Counted from the stretch's first letter, positions 48,057 to 60,953 are shown. The stretch: 64,000 nucleotides of DNA from Actinostola sp. cb2023 (GCA_033675265.1 JAUJYZ010000411.1:186001-250000); one strand, 5' to 3'. The notes: generated by a model from the letters alone, not told the origin. A program made the numbers and translations.

Positions 48057-48480
48057 AATTAGCCACTATCAAATCGAGCAGGGGACTGGGAACGAGTTTA
48101 TTAGAATTAATGCAATTACGAAATTAAGTTCATGACATGAAAGAGCATCTTGAAATTGGCATCTGTGCAAAGTTTGATGTAATTTGGACGAATTCTGTCG
48201 GAATTATTAACTTTTGAAACTGTGTTGTCCAGCCAAAATTTTACAGTGAATGTATGGTTTGGATGGACAACCTCAAAAATTTACAGAGTTTGTATGGGAA
48301 AATATACATCTTTGATGCTCTCTAGCATCATCAATATTAAGCCGAAGTTCACCAAACTTTGCAGACTAGCTAAGTTTGATCTGCTCTCTCCGAAAATGAT
48401 GCCCAATTTTACTAGTATCAAATTGAATTAGTTTTACGGACTTGGTACCAGTCCCCTGCTCGATTTGGAAGTGGCTAATT
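48057..48480. mobile_element. MITE with AATTAGCCAC termini
   Basis: 424 bp; left AATTAGCCACTATCAAATCG and right complement share about 35 bp including GAGCAGGGGACTGG. No coding potential; target duplication unclear. Confidence 0.7.
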
Positions 48481-48807
48481 GTAAATATTTTCATCACTCA
48501 TGCGAATTTTTCGTGGCTAATGAAAGCAGCCACTAAGCAGCGAGTGACATGCAATGGCGGCAAATTTGAATTTTTTAGTAAACTCAACTTCACAAGCTGT
48601 ATTAGAATTTAAATGTTATATCCTTGTACATAGAAACAGTCACATGAGATAAAACCATATTCCTGCTTTATCTTTGTGTGATTAGTAGCTTTTAAAAAGG
48701 CCCCATATTCTGCTGAGCATATATGTTTTGAATTGAACTGGACATTTTGATTAACCCTCCTACAACAGGAAGTTATGCAAATTAGCCTGTGGGACTGAAA
48801 GGGTTAA
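48481..48807. other. Short interval with a TTAACCC...GGGTTAA segment
   Basis: No gene. From 48752 to 48807 a 56-bp stretch begins TTAACCCT and ends AGGGTTAA, a piggyBac-like end pattern; its last TTAA is the left target of the large foldback. Confidence 0.4.
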
Positions 48808-49508
48808 GTGTCGTTTCCTGATAGAGTGTTCCAGACTCTGGAAATGGGGGTCCACCGATTTTGATAAAATTTACTGCAGAAGTTGGTCTTGATGGGATAT
48901 TCCAAAATCCAATTTGGTTTGGTTTTCTGACTTATAGTTCAAAAGTTTCAGGGGGGTGCAATTTTGGACCTCCAGATCATTGAAAATCCTGTGTTTCAAG
49001 GGGTAAGTTTGAACTGCTGCAAAACCAAACACATAAAACCTATTCACTAATCAATTGTATGGTGTGATTCTGATATAAAGGTACTTTCAATTCATATGTA
49101 CTGAGACTACACAGAAGCTTCTGACTGAGTGGGGCCTGGGATGAGTTCGGGCCAAATTTTGAGTGACTGAGCACTCAAAATTGCCAAACTTTAGAAATTA
49201 ATATTGGCTAACTGCATACTTATTCTAAATTGATACTTATATCAGGAGTTACCCCAATATAAGTAGAATGAAAATCCATCGAGAAAAAATTGGCCCATTT
49301 AATTTTGAGGCACTTTAAAGACTTATTTTACAGCACACTCTAACAAAATTTACATATTGGCAAAAGTCATAATTGGACACCCAAACTATATTTATTTGTA
49401 TTTAAACACCTCAGTGTACTTTGTGGAGGCCTTAAATACTTAAAACAATTGTGATAAGCAGTCATTTTGTGAGTAAATACTAACTTAGAATTTTAAATTG
49501 TCTAGAAT

Positions 49509-49718
49509 CACAGGGAGCCCAAGCATAAATTCAGTAAAAAAATAATTTCGAAATAAAGTATTTTTTCCCCCTATACATCTTTGTTGTCTGTTAACTTAAC
49601 CTACCTGGTGATTTTTTTTACCAGGCAGGTTAAGTTAACAGACAACAAAGATGTATAGGGGGAAAAATACTTTATTTCGATTTTTTGTTTTACTGAATTT
49701 ATGCTTGGGCTCCCTGTG
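49509..49718. repeat. Long hairpin with about 100-bp arms
   Basis: CACAGGGAGCCCAAGCATAA onward (49509-49608) pairs almost perfectly with 49621-49718; the central turn is about 12 bases. Nested in the TTAA foldback. Confidence 0.9.
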
Positions 49719-50810
49719 GTGCTTCCGGGAGCAAAGAGAGCAGTAGTGTGGTAAGAAATCAAAACAACCACGAGAAATCCATGGCAGAGAACAATCTTAG
49801 TTTGCTATAGAAAGCCAAGCGTGTAGAAACAAGTTTGTTTACTGCTTTTTCCAGTAATTCACGATATTATTGATAATTTTCATTTAAAATATCTAAAATA
49901 TGTTCAGTGTTGAATTAAAAGTTATCTGTTAAATAAAGGATAAAGGCGGAATCAGTATATGTGTATACAGTATATATATGACAGATTGCGAAATAACTTG
50001 TCGATTGTCGATTTCATTGGCTGGCGAAGGACAAAAATGCCGATAAAATCGCCCATGCGCACGGGAAAATGGAATATATTTGTTAAATAATATATAGCAT
50101 TTCTTCTATTGTACTTGAATTTACTTGTGGGCAAAATTAGAAACCAGTCTGTTTGTACTCACTGAATTTGCCACCCACATGAAATAAAGTATATTTATGT
50201 ATGTATGTTTCGGCACGATCACGGTCACTACATGGAATTTCGAATGTTTCCATATGCGGCACGAAACGGCACCATCATACAAAATCTACTCTAATTATAA
50301 TAAACTTTATTTCCAGAAGGTAACATTGGACACTCTTACAGTTTGCACTAATAAATACATATAAATATGAAACGAGCGCTTAGAGGAACTAAATTGATGT
50401 GAAGCTATTGTCCGTGCTGCTAGCAATTGCAAATGTAAAGAGTCAGAGTATCGCACTGGTTTTCTATCCTATATGTTGCAATGCTAAATGCTTAGCGGAA
50501 ATCTATTGGCCGCCCTATATCTCGTGAAATGCGGTTTAGTTGCTCAACATACAGGCGGACTTTGCGCTCACTGCCTACCCCCGTTCAGCTGTCCTAGAGT
50601 GCCACGGTTTAGATTTATATTAACGAGATTAATATTCACATAAATTCACGACCCTGGAGAATGCATATAAATATATATAAATATATAAATCCTATAAATT
50701 ACACCTATATATCTTTATCTTCTAAAAATCCAAATCCTAAAAATCCTAGTATAAATATAATCGGTGGTGACTAAATTATATCATTATGCATTCAGTAACA
50801 TCACATTGAA
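49719..50810. other. Loop of foldback element, non-coding
   Basis: No gene; AT-rich, with a TATAAATATA-rich patch near 50665-50750. Confidence 0.45.
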
Positions 50811-50972
50811 ACATTAAAACATGTTCTAATTAGTTGTCCAAAACATGTTTGAAAGCCAGTTTGATCAGACAGTTCCGCACTGAGGATGTCGTGAAATTTA
50901 CAAACGTCGTAGATTTAAGGCTTTCAAACATACATGCATGTTTGGGCAACTAATTAGAACATGTTTTAATGT
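50811..50972. mobile_element. MITE with ACATTAAAACATG arms
   Basis: 162 bp; arms of about 30 bp (ACATTAAAACATGTTCTAAT and complement). Confidence 0.8.
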
Positions 50973-51945
50973 CATGTGTTAACGCTTAGATGCAAACGAC
51001 GATATTCTACAGCACCACATGATCGTTGTTTTCAGCACGAGAAACTGATTTGTCTGCTAATATTTGCAGTAGAGAACTGAAATCCCCTCAAAGTCAGAAA
51101 GGACCTTTAAATTATAATCAGATGTAAGTTGAAGTGAGCAAGATCTAAGTGTTATATAATTACTCGTGCCGAAGGCCGGGGCCGGGGCAGGAGTCTTAAA
51201 TAGCATGCAGATCGTCTTCTTTTTTTTTTGTCTGTCCGGTTATGAAATGGAAGGTGGAGACATGAAGTCTCATCACAAGAGAGAGTACAAATCACAAACC
51301 AATCAGGAGGCACCGGAGGTCAAGCAGGGGCAAGTTCAGTTGTCAGTTGTCAGAATCTATCACGAAAATATATTTAGTTCTGAATGGCTTGAGTTTCCTT
51401 GCCAGGATTGTCCTTTTTCCAAAGTGGCTCTACTAGGAGACTAGAAATCTGACAGCCAAACACTGAGTTGATAACTATAATCGTTCTCAGATCTAAACAT
51501 AGATAAATGTTTAAGCAGTGAATACACATATCACTCAACAAGTAACCAAACACTGATTTGATCCGACTATAATCGTTATCTCAGATCTAAATATAGAGAA
51601 ATATTTTAAGCAGTGAATACAACTTTGATGACTAAGCACAATCTGCAATTGAGTGGGTCTGGGAACGAGATCACTAAAAGCTGATCTATGAGGATTTATC
51701 GACAGTCGACCTCTTTCTTCACAAACCTTGTTTATGTCGTCTTGTGATCGTCAGAAAAAAAGATTTGAAGGAAGTATGTCTAATACGCTTATCTCACATA
51801 CAAATGCACACACTGTTAGCGGTATATACAGTATACTTCTTTCATGCTACAATGCATCCCAGTGCTCAAACGCTCCAGGGCACGAGTGAACGCTTATTTT
51901 AAAAAGCGTCTAGTTAGTACATAATGTATTTATCTATTTCAGTCT

Positions 51946-52126
51946 GCGAACTGTCCCTCCTTTTCCCTCAGACTCAGTGAAGACGAGTTTTTAGAATCCC
52001 GTGGACGCGAGGAGAATGGGGAACCTAAACTCTCCCCAATCCTCGCACTTCCAGGATCGGTTTTTCCCGAGATTGGTTTTTCTCTCGTTCGACTGAGTCT
52101 GGATGACAAAGAGGGACTGTTCACAC
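51946..52126. mobile_element. MITE with GTGAACAGTCCCTC-type arms
   Basis: Imperfect inverted repeats of about 35 bp with CTCAGACTCAGT near the inner edge. The outer end resembles GAGTGTGAACTGG at the start of the IS630-like copy near 53840. Confidence 0.6.
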
Positions 52127-52927
52127 TCTATCTACATTGTATTTCAGATCTACATAGCTATATTGTATATATTTATGCTTTGAAATGGAACAAAATATGG
52201 GTTGTGAATATAATTTTTTCTAATTCTAAGGCAATTTAAAATTCTAAGTTAGTGTTTACTCACAAAATGACTGCTTATCACAATTGTTTTAAGTATTTAA
52301 GGCCTCCACAAAGTACACTGAGGTGTTTAAATACAAATAAATATAGTTTGGGTGTCCAATTATGACTTTTGCCAATATGTAAATTTTGTTAGAGTGTGCT
52401 GTAAAATAAGTCTTTAAAGTGCCTCAAAATTAAATGGGCCAATTTTTTCTCGATGGATGTTCATTCTACTTATATTGGGGTAACTCCTGATATAAGTATC
52501 AATTTAGAATAAGTATGCAGTTAGCCAATATTAATTTCTAAAGTTTGGCAATTTTGAGTGATGCTCAGTCACTCAAAATTTGGCCCGAACTCATCCCAGG
52601 CCCCACTCAGTCAGAAGCTTCTGTGTAGTCTCAGTACATATGAATTGAAAGTACCTTTATATCAGAATCACACCATACAATTGATTAGTGAATAGGTTTT
52701 ATGTGTTTGGTTTTGCAGCAGTTCAAACTTACCCCTTGAAACACAGGATTTTCAATGATCTGGAGGTCCAAAATTGCACCCCCCTGAAACTTTTGAACTA
52801 TAAGTCAGAAAACCAAACCAAATTGGATTTTGGAATATCCCATCAAGACCAACTTCTGCAGTAAATTTTATCAAAATCGGTGGACCCCCATTTCCAGAGT
52901 CTGGAACACTCTATCAGGAAACGACAC

Positions 52928-53857
52928 TTAAGTGCAGCGCAATTATCGAGAATAATATAGTCACCGAATTCTATTGCTGGATTTCCATAGTCGCTTCTCG
53001 CTTGTCCTGCTTCGCCAAATAAATTCAGAAAATTCATAGAGACTGAAGACCCTTCTATAGTATTCGCATAAAGCACTCCCTCCAAGCCACAGAGTAAGCT
53101 AAGAGTTATTTTCGCACCCTTTTTATTTCTTGATATTTCAATGGCAGGAGTTCCACGTAAGGAGTGTCCGTACACAGGATCACCAGTCTCTGTATTAATC
53201 CCAGCTTCGTCGAAGAATTTCAGTTTGTCAGGAGGCAAGGAGCTAATTACATCTAGGAAATGTTGACAATGATTCAAGTTTGTGAAAGTATTTTTTTCCG
53301 AGGATGGTTTAGTTAGTCGCTTTCTTGTAAATTTTCCATCTGAGAGTTTGTTTCTTACAACAGTTCCGATTGCCGCCAAGGACGTCCAACCTTGTAACAT
53401 ACAGTAGTTATCGATATCTTCTTTGATAGACTTGTAAGTCTTAGAAGGCTTTTCTACTTTAAGAAACTCGACAAGTTCAACATCCTCTGGTTTCAGATGG
53501 GGCGGGTTTCCTGAATTATTTTTCGGAGGCATGTGCTCCCCAGTGTTACAGACTTGTTTCCACAGCTTTGCAACAAATGATGCCGAGACACGGTACCTAT
53601 GTGCAATGTCCTTGTATGGCCTGGAAATAACCCAGAAGCGAGGTCTCCTCCTTCGACCGCTAATAATTACGTCTATGATATTTGTCCTTAGATCTTCGTC
53701 AAGACACTGTCCTCGCCAATACCCGCCTTTTTCTGTTGCTACCTTAGGAATTTGAACACGTGAGTTCAGGAATGCGAAGTTCAACGTATATCATGTGACG
53801 TAAATTTGAGTGTTTTTTTCTCGAGCCCAGTTCACACTCTACCTGTTTTGGTAGTAT
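52928..53857 (-). pseudogene. IS630/Tc1-like transposase, 3' truncated
   Basis: The minus-strand frame from 53784 encodes an HTH-type N-terminus (SASFVAKLWKQV) and a DDE_3 core: KFFDEAGINTETGDPVYGHS with the first aspartate, a GVLYANTIEGS strand, and YIILDNCA with the second aspartate. Right after DNCA the frame runs into the arm of the TTAA foldback, so the third catalytic residue is lost. The other side of the foldback does not continue the transposase, so sequence was also deleted. Its 5' side at about 53855 abuts a BEL/Pao frame at a TA dinucleotide, the expected target of this superfamily. No ATG precedes the family start in frame. Confidence 0.75.
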
Positions 53858-54711
53858 CAAATCTGGGCCTTGGACGAGTTGGTCATTTAAAGAAGTACCT
53901 TGAAATTTTGCTGCAGCGTCGAATACGACACGTACCTTGCCTGGCTTATTAGGATTTAGTACAGGATGGTGGGGGAGATACCACGTTACATCAGACCTTT
54001 CAGCTGCCTCCTCATTGCTCATCTTTTTCGCGTATCCCTTGGCAACGTAGTCGTCGATGACAGCTTTGTAATTGATTCTGAGTTCTTCGTCGCGCTTTAG
54101 TCTACCTTTCAAGTGTTGTAATCTTGCTTCAGCAAGGGGTCTATTGTATGGCAATTGTACAGCGGATTCACGCCAAAGTAGTCCCATCTGGTAGTGACCA
54201 TCAACCTTGGACAATGTGTCTTCAATGATTTTCAGTGCGTCACGATCTTCAACAGACATAGGTTTAAATGCTGTCTTCTCGATACCATGAGACTCGATTT
54301 CCCAAAATCTTCGCAGGTTTTCTTCCAGTGTAGAATCATGTTTACAAACACAGTTCACGTTGACATTTGACCTTGCATTATCAGTTCCTCCAAGGATGCT
54401 CCAGCCAAGAATGGACTTAATGGCCAGCGGTTGATTTGGATGTCCCTTTCGAACTTCAATAGGAATGAAAGCTTCTTGAACATTTGTCCCCAACAAAACT
54501 GATATCTTAGATCTTCTACTTGAGGAAATGGTATAGCCTGGAGATGCGGCAAGGTGTGTACTTTCTTGTTTAGATGTTTCAATGGGATGGTAAGATCCTT
54601 CACTGCCCAAGCTATTGGGACCTCGATCAGGTTACTATCATGGTAGTCTACTGAAGAAACTCTAACATTCACTCTTGACGATGTTTCTTGGATGTTTCTA
54701 TGCAACGCCAA
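53858..54711 (-). pseudogene. BEL/Pao polyprotein fragment (protease and RT start)
   Basis: The frame begins with a segment containing [11 protein letters not shown], shifts by one base at about 54500, then reads [20 protein letters not shown], the A17-type aspartic protease region of BEL/Pao elements. It continues through [12 protein letters not shown] and [10 protein letters not shown] to [12 protein letters not shown] and ends at LVQGPDL in the early reverse transcriptase. There the IS630-like copy starts. It encoded particle-maturation and replication functions of a retrotransposon and is now dead: truncated at both ends and frameshifted. Confidence 0.85.
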
Positions 54712-54921
54712 AAGTGGATTTTTCAGAAGAGAGATTTACATGTTAATGATCTGGTTCTACTTGTCGATGAATGTCTACCACGAGGACGGTGGCTGCTTGG
54801 ACGTGTCCAAAGGGTTTTCCCTGGTCCAGATCATCGTGTACGATCAGCAGAAGTAAAAACCAAGAATTCAACAATTGTTCGCCCAATAACTAAGTTATGC
54901 TTACTCGAGGAATCCCCATAA
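54694..54921 (+). pseudogene. BEL/Pao integrase C-terminal end (DUF5641-like)
   Basis: On the plus strand, head to head with the previous fragment: residues [19 protein letters not shown], then [12 protein letters not shown], then [11 protein letters not shown] match the C-terminal domain of BEL/Pao integrases. The switch of strand occurs at about 54700 without a spacer, so an inversion or junction of two copies is implied. The stop at 54919-54921 is followed by about 220 bp and an LTR-like start. Confidence 0.8.
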
Positions 54922-55143
54922 AGATCAAGCTCAAGCTATGAACAATGAAAAGGAACACTTAATGACAAAGAACACAAGAAAGAATCAATGGACTTTAAAG
55001 ACTTGAACACTGTCACCATTTACTACGAACAATGAACTTTGCCAGCAACCATAATACTGTTGTAACTTTAATTTAGATTAGTTTTATTTTCTTATTAGAT
55101 AGAATGCGTTGTTCAAGTTTCCGCATCTTCGGGGGCCCCAGGA

Positions 55144-55470
55144 TGTTGAGGCTTCTTCAACAGCTTATAGAATAATGTTTCCGTGTGCATTTGCTTACGT
55201 ACGTTCTCCAGGGATGTAATTGTTCTTATATATGTAAATTATTCGTTTTATTGGCTGTTGTTGTTAAGGAGTGCTAGAATCAGAACAACCTCTCATCATG
55301 GCTAGCTAGAATTTCTCTTACAGCTTCCGCTCGTAAGTTCGTTTACATTATTACTTTTCCTGTATGTATGTATGTATGTATGTATGTATTTACTTGTATG
55401 TTTATTTGTTTCAGGAATTCACTTTTCCTTCCTTTTTTGTACTAAATAAATCAAGAATAAAGTAGAATCA
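55144..55470 (+). repeat. Probable BEL/Pao 3' LTR
   Basis: Starts TGTTGAGGCTTC just after a purine/GC-rich GGGGGCCCCAGGA and could end TAGAATCA at 55470 with AATAAA sites before it. No second LTR is present in the window for comparison. A TGTA repeat lies at 55363-55391. Confidence 0.45.
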
Positions 55471-55832
55471 GTGGCGGAAATATGCATGGTCTTGAATTAT
55501 CTTCACAGGGTAACACTAAGGAGTATATATATATATTATATATCAAAAACTGAGATTTGCTTGATGAATTCAAAAATAGAAACGTCGTACAATGACATGG
55601 TTGACAGGCAATAATTAGCCCTTCAATATCAGCCAAGACATATTTATTTCAACACTATTTAATATGGCGTCTTCTGAGCTGAAATCAGTAATACAAACTA
55701 TTTGAAACGGTCAACGTCAAAGTACGGAAGTATCACAAGAGCGAAGCGTGAGTGATGACCTCATAGGTCAGAAAATGCTAATTTTCAACTGATTTCAAAA
55801 CACCCTCGCGTTACGCTAATTCATTTGCCCAG

Positions 55833-56028
55833 GTACATCTCTCCAGCATTTGATGTGTGCCTAATGGCCTGTGACTTTTCTTCGGAAGCCCTGAGAACAA
55901 GTCCTGATGGATATCTTTATGCTATGAAATTTGATTTCCACTGTTACATTACTTCATCATTCATGTGGGGTATTTTTCAGTTTGCAAGACGAGCGACGAA
56001 AATAAACCTCTGTCCTCTTGTCAATGAG
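55833..56028 (+). CDS. Putative exon of an unknown gene
   Basis: Bounded by TTTGCCCAG and GTACAT, with an open frame of about 65 codons (FDVCLMACDFSSEALRTSPD, then FQFARRATKINLC). It has good splice context and protein-like composition but no recognised domain. It may belong with the exon at 58522 on the same strand; the connecting phase cannot be verified. Confidence 0.35.
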
Positions 56029-56249
56029 GTACATATAATGATAATTAATTTATTATGATTATTATGATTATTATTAATTGAATGGGTCCCTGCTAGAACA
56101 GAGTAAGTGCCAGTTATAATCAAAACCCAAATTCTCCTTTGAAATTCAAATAATCTCGATAATAATTTAGTTTTTGATCAGAGATCACTTACATTGTTTT
56201 TGCATGGAGCCCTTTAATTGCACTGTACATGTACATGGATTAATTATTA

Positions 56250-56388
56250 TTAAAGGGCAAAATTACTGATCGAGTGCTGATTGGCTCATGAAGGAGGGCT
56301 TTTTTCCTCATACGCTATCATGACGCCATTTTGAATCAAATCAGCAAGGACGCGCGCGCTATATTTTGATTGAATTTTGCCCTTTATT
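56250..56388. mobile_element. MITE with AAAGGGCAAAATT termini
   Basis: ATTAAAGGGCAAAATT and AATTTTGCCCTTTAT bound about 139 bp; no coding frame. Confidence 0.6.
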
Positions 56389-56576
56389 TTATAAACAAGT
56401 AATCGCATTTTTGGCGCTTTTTGGCGCTCGCCACAGGGTCTCCCGCAAATAAGCATCTGCGTTGTCAGTGCATAATTCCTGTACTGTGACCTTTGAGGGC
56501 ATGACAGTTTTAGGTGTCCCCTATTAGTAGAGGGATTTTCCCCTCAGCTATTACATTTGACGCATAAATAAAGTTA

Positions 56577-57130
<554 letters not shown>

Positions 57131-57165
57131 ATCTCGTGTTGTAAATCTGATATAACACAGCCGCT

Positions 57166-58107
57166 CATTCTCGTCCCCAGACCCTTCTTAGCTTTCTAAC
57201 GAAAAATCGTAGGCTCTGGTAAGAGACGTCTCAAGCCTCAATTTGATTGGTCGAAATAATTCCATGCTTAATTAGCGACACATATGCACAACTACAATAA
57301 TATGCAAAGAGAATACGAATGTTGGCACTTTTCAAGTCTTCCGTAATTTTTAAGTCATATTTCATCCTTAACACAGCACATTACATGGGATTCCTGTATT
57401 TGCCAATTTGGATATCTGCTCCTCCATTATCGTAGTGTTTAATAAGTGGCGAAATTACTATGATCATTTCCAAGACCACTCAAAAACCAACCGCTAAGCT
57501 TTTAATTTGATGGATCAAATATTTGCCGTATCCTGTGGGAAGAATACTAAATCAATATTTGTTTATGTTCGTCAAACTCATTGTAGAGTTTCAGTGATGT
57601 GAAAGGTAAAAAACGAACCTAATTACATGTAATTATTATTCAAAACAAGCACTTTTTGCCGTCGGATCAGTCTGTTCTTGTTCGTTGAGTGACTAAATGC
57701 TTTATTTGTGTATTAAATGCTTTATTTGCAATTGGAATGGTTGTAGAGGAGATATCCAGCGCAAGCGTCAGAAGATCTAGCTAAATATATTTTTGATTTT
57801 ATATTTACCGTGATTAAAATTATATTTTGAACATTTCACTGTAATTCAGTTAATACACGCACTTGGTGGCTGTAGAATGAACTCGAAATTATTCATACTA
57901 TGTATGCCGCTGTAGAATAAGTCGGTTTCTAGAGCATCGTACTTCGCTGAAGTCCGACAATTCTGATCAATTCTGTCACCGGAAGTTATAAAATATTGAG
58001 CATGCGCATATCTGACGAACTAGAATCTGGGTCTTCCGGTTTGTCTCCAGTTACCAGAGCCTACGATTTTTCGTTAGAAAGCTGAGAAGGGTCTGGGGAC
58101 GAGAATG
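57166..58107. mobile_element. 942-bp MULE-like MITE, 9-10 bp duplication
   Basis: Tips CATTCTCGTCCCCAGACCC and complement, inverted repeats of about 57 bp containing CGTAGGCTCTGGTAA. Direct repeat CACAGCCGCT at 57156-57165 and 58108-58117 (10 bp as drawn; 9 bp if one terminal base belongs to the element). No transposase. Confidence 0.85.
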
Positions 58108-58521
58108 CACAGCCGCTCATATTGTGAACACTGCTTCCCAACGGGCTGAGTTTGTTGATTCGGCAATCAAAATTATTGTAGAACATGATTTTATTCATCT
58201 GTGCATATGATAAGTCCGATACAATCGCCCGCAGCTCTACATTGTAATATTTTGTTCTGGTCGTTCTCGATTCAGTGAGTGTAATTTATGCAAATAATGC
58301 GACCAATCAGCTTATTTGACCAGAATCGGGTCAAAAATGACGTACAGTACAGGAATTCTGCACTGATAACGCAGACGCTTCTTTGCGGGAGACCCAGTGG
58401 TGAGCGCCAAAAAGTGGCTGTATTCGCAGGCTAAGTAAAATTAAGGATTTTCAAATTTCACTTGTGTTTTCAAAGTTTCCAAATTGCCCGAGTCGCGAAT
58501 ACTTATATGATCTTCCAACAG

Positions 58522-58593
58522 GTTCTTGATGATGGCGCACGCTTAAAAAGGTTGAAAAAGAAAAATGAAATTCTAAGGCAACAGATCCATAAG
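58522..58593 (+). CDS. Putative coiled-coil exon
   Basis: Acceptor TTCCAACAG and donor GTACAT bound 24 codons in phase 0, GARLKRLKKKNEILRQQIHK, a leucine-spaced basic helix typical of coiled coils. Gene unknown; perhaps the next exon after 55833-56028. Confidence 0.35.
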
Positions 58594-58719
58594 GTACATG
58601 TACATGTATGTTATTATGATGCAGCATGTGTTATAAACATTATTCATACCTCATATATATTCATTCAATTTGGATCGAATATACAGTCAATGTCAGTCCA
58701 CTACTAAACAGTAGTTTAC

Positions 58720-58938
58720 GAGTTATGAGCTATGAGTTATGAGCTATGAGCTATGAGCTATGAGTTATGAGCTATAAGCTATGAGCTATGAGCTATGAGC
58801 TATGAGCTATGAGCTATGAGCTATGAGTTATGACTTATGAGTTAGAGTTATGAGCTATGAGTTATGAGCTATGAGTTATGAGTTATGCGCTATGCGCTAT
58901 GAGCTATGAGCTATGAGCTATGAGTTATGCGCTATGAG
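58720..58938. repeat. GAGCTAT heptamer satellite
   Basis: About 31 imperfect units of GAGYTAT (GAGCTAT and GAGTTAT variants, a few GCGCTAT). Confidence 0.95.
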
Positions 58939-59921
58939 TGACGACCCTTTTCCACCATGAATACAGGCCTAACAAGGACAAGCGCTAGCACAAGAACAAC
59001 AAGCAATATTTTCCCGGTTTTGTGCTTGCATCGGACCCGTTTTCACTATTTGACCCGCAAGACCTAAGTTCAATGACCGAAGTTCTTATAATTATGCTTG
59101 CGTCGAGCGACGCGTCGAGCCCGTTTTCATATGACGCTGTAAGTTCTTATATATGCTTGCGCTTATACGATTTGCTCATAGAAAAAAAAATGGCTTTTCT
59201 TAATAATAATAATAATTAACTATTCTTATTTTTAACATTCCTCAGCCGAAATGGACTCTCATCCGTTAAGGAAACCTATATAGCTAGATTGTGAGATGGC
59301 ACGTTTTATTTGTTTAGGCGTTTCACCATACCTGAACAATAAATGTCGTAGTTTTCCATTGTTCTTTCTATAAAAAACGCTTATTGTTCAAATGGAAAAA
59401 AGTGAATGAAAAAGTGTAGACTAACCAGCTAGTGCCTCGATCAATGCAGAGGTGAAACTAATTGTCCAAGGAAAATGCACGCGCTGTTTATACCTCAGAA
59501 AAATGTTGGAAATTTTTAATGTAAGGTTGTATCATCATGCTGTCTCGTTTGTATTAAGAGGATAATTTTTATGAACGCGCGTATTGAGCGCCAAAAACCA
59601 ATATGTTGGAGAATACGTTTTGTACAATACTAAAACAGCTATTTTTAACAAAGAGTTCAAGTTATTTGTGATGGTTTTTCGACCGGTAAAAGTGAAATTA
59701 AAGAGTTAATCCAAAGTGAATCAAACCTGTTCACATGGGCTGGATCTGCAAGTATATATATTTACCATCAGTTTATTATTGCTAATATTTCCCCAGCTCA
59801 TATTTGACAGACATTTTACTTTGTTTTTGTTGTTGTTGTTGTTGATAGTTTAATAAAAATAGAGTATTAATCCAAAGCGAACTGTTTTTGGCGCTTTTGG
59901 CGAATACCTCGAGTATGTTAA
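58939..59921. other. Non-coding interval
   Basis: No supported gene. CTTGCGTCGAGC-type short repeats occur at 59020-59160. Confidence 0.45.
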
Positions 59922-60055
59922 GTAATATATCAACATCGAGTGCGAGTGTTTTATCAGGGGTTCAAAAAACTAATGAAAGCACTTGAGTGCTTTTATTGTT
60001 TCGAGGTGTTTTGAATCCCCTGATGAAACACGAAGCACGAGTTTTTGATATTGCT
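59922..60055. repeat. Foldback hairpin with TATCAGGGGTTCAAA arms
   Basis: 59922-59970 pairs imperfectly with 60004-60055 (AATATATCAAC, GTGCGAGTGTTTTATCAGGG and complements). Confidence 0.75.
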
Positions 60056-60204
60056 TCTCAAACGAATTAATAATGAATGATTATCTGAATTGTTCTTGAG
60101 TCTCCTGAGAAAAGAACATAATAATTGCTTTTGTGTCTTGGCCTAATGAGTCACCTCGCAAGTATTATGTTTGTTAAAAAGAGCTTCAAAATCGAACAAG
60201 CAGT

Positions 60205-60270
60205 CATGTAGTCTAATGGCTAAGTAGTGAGCGTAATGAGCGAGGGGTCAGTGATTCAACTCTGGTTGAT
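60205..60270 (+). ncRNA. tRNA-like remnant
   Basis: TGGCTAAGTAGTG (A-box-like) is followed at about 34 bp by GTGATTCAACTC (B-box-like). No cloverleaf closes; probably a SINE or tRNA pseudogene. Confidence 0.3.
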
Positions 60271-60692
60271 GATTTATCACTAGATTTTTTTCATGATAAG
60301 AAAGAGGCAGTAAGTCTACTAAGTTAAAGGTAAGTAACATAATGGTAAATATACAAAAATTTCAGTGTCTTGATCAGTGTCTTGATCAGTTCTTCCTCCG
60401 GTATCAAAATACATCCACCTGACTCGAATCGTGAGAGCTGATTGGTTATTGAGCTAATGAATTATTAATGAGTTTGAGAAGACTGTTTAAAAGGCCTAGT
60501 CAAAAACCCGTAAATTGGTGAAACACGTTTTTACTCTGGCCCTTCCGAAGGAAGCCCGAGTTATAAAATGGACATTCTTTTTATTATATATATATATATT
60601 TTTAATGTTTTTGGTAGGCCACGGAATGCGAAGTATTTGATCATATCGGTACACACAATGTGAAGTATGTGACCTTCTCGAGTTTTGCCATG

Positions 60693-60953
60693 CGAGCCGG
60701 CTTCGCCAGATCATAGTCTGAATCGTGTTTTTTTGGGGGGGCGTCAGTTGTGCAATATCCGGTCACATGTCACATCGAGACCAAATATACCGAGGCTAGG
60801 CCTAGTATGTCCATTAGATATAAGTGTATTGGAACCATTTATATACAAACATTTATCTTTCTCGCAATCGATGTGATCCAAAATCTCGCACATGCGCAAT
60901 GTGTTATATAGGCGTCGTGATTCCCGAGCCGGCTTCGCCAGATCATAGTCTGC
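60693..60953. repeat. 27-bp direct repeat, 230 bp apart
   Basis: GAGCCGGCTTCGCCAGATCA followed by TAGTCTG occurs at about 60694-60720 and again at about 60927-60953. Confidence 0.85.

Larger units (their letters stand above)
48808..52927. mobile_element. 4.1-kb foldback element at a TTAA target
   Basis: Arms of about 700 bp (48808 to about 49505, and about 52220-52927) are near-perfect inverse copies beginning GTGTCGTTTCCTGATAGAGT. TTAA flanks both sides (48804-48807 and 52928-52931). The loop holds at least three smaller inverted repeats and no transposase. The right end interrupts an IS630-like transposase frame. Same architecture as the element at 24099-27909 but unrelated arm sequence. 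Confidence 0.88.
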
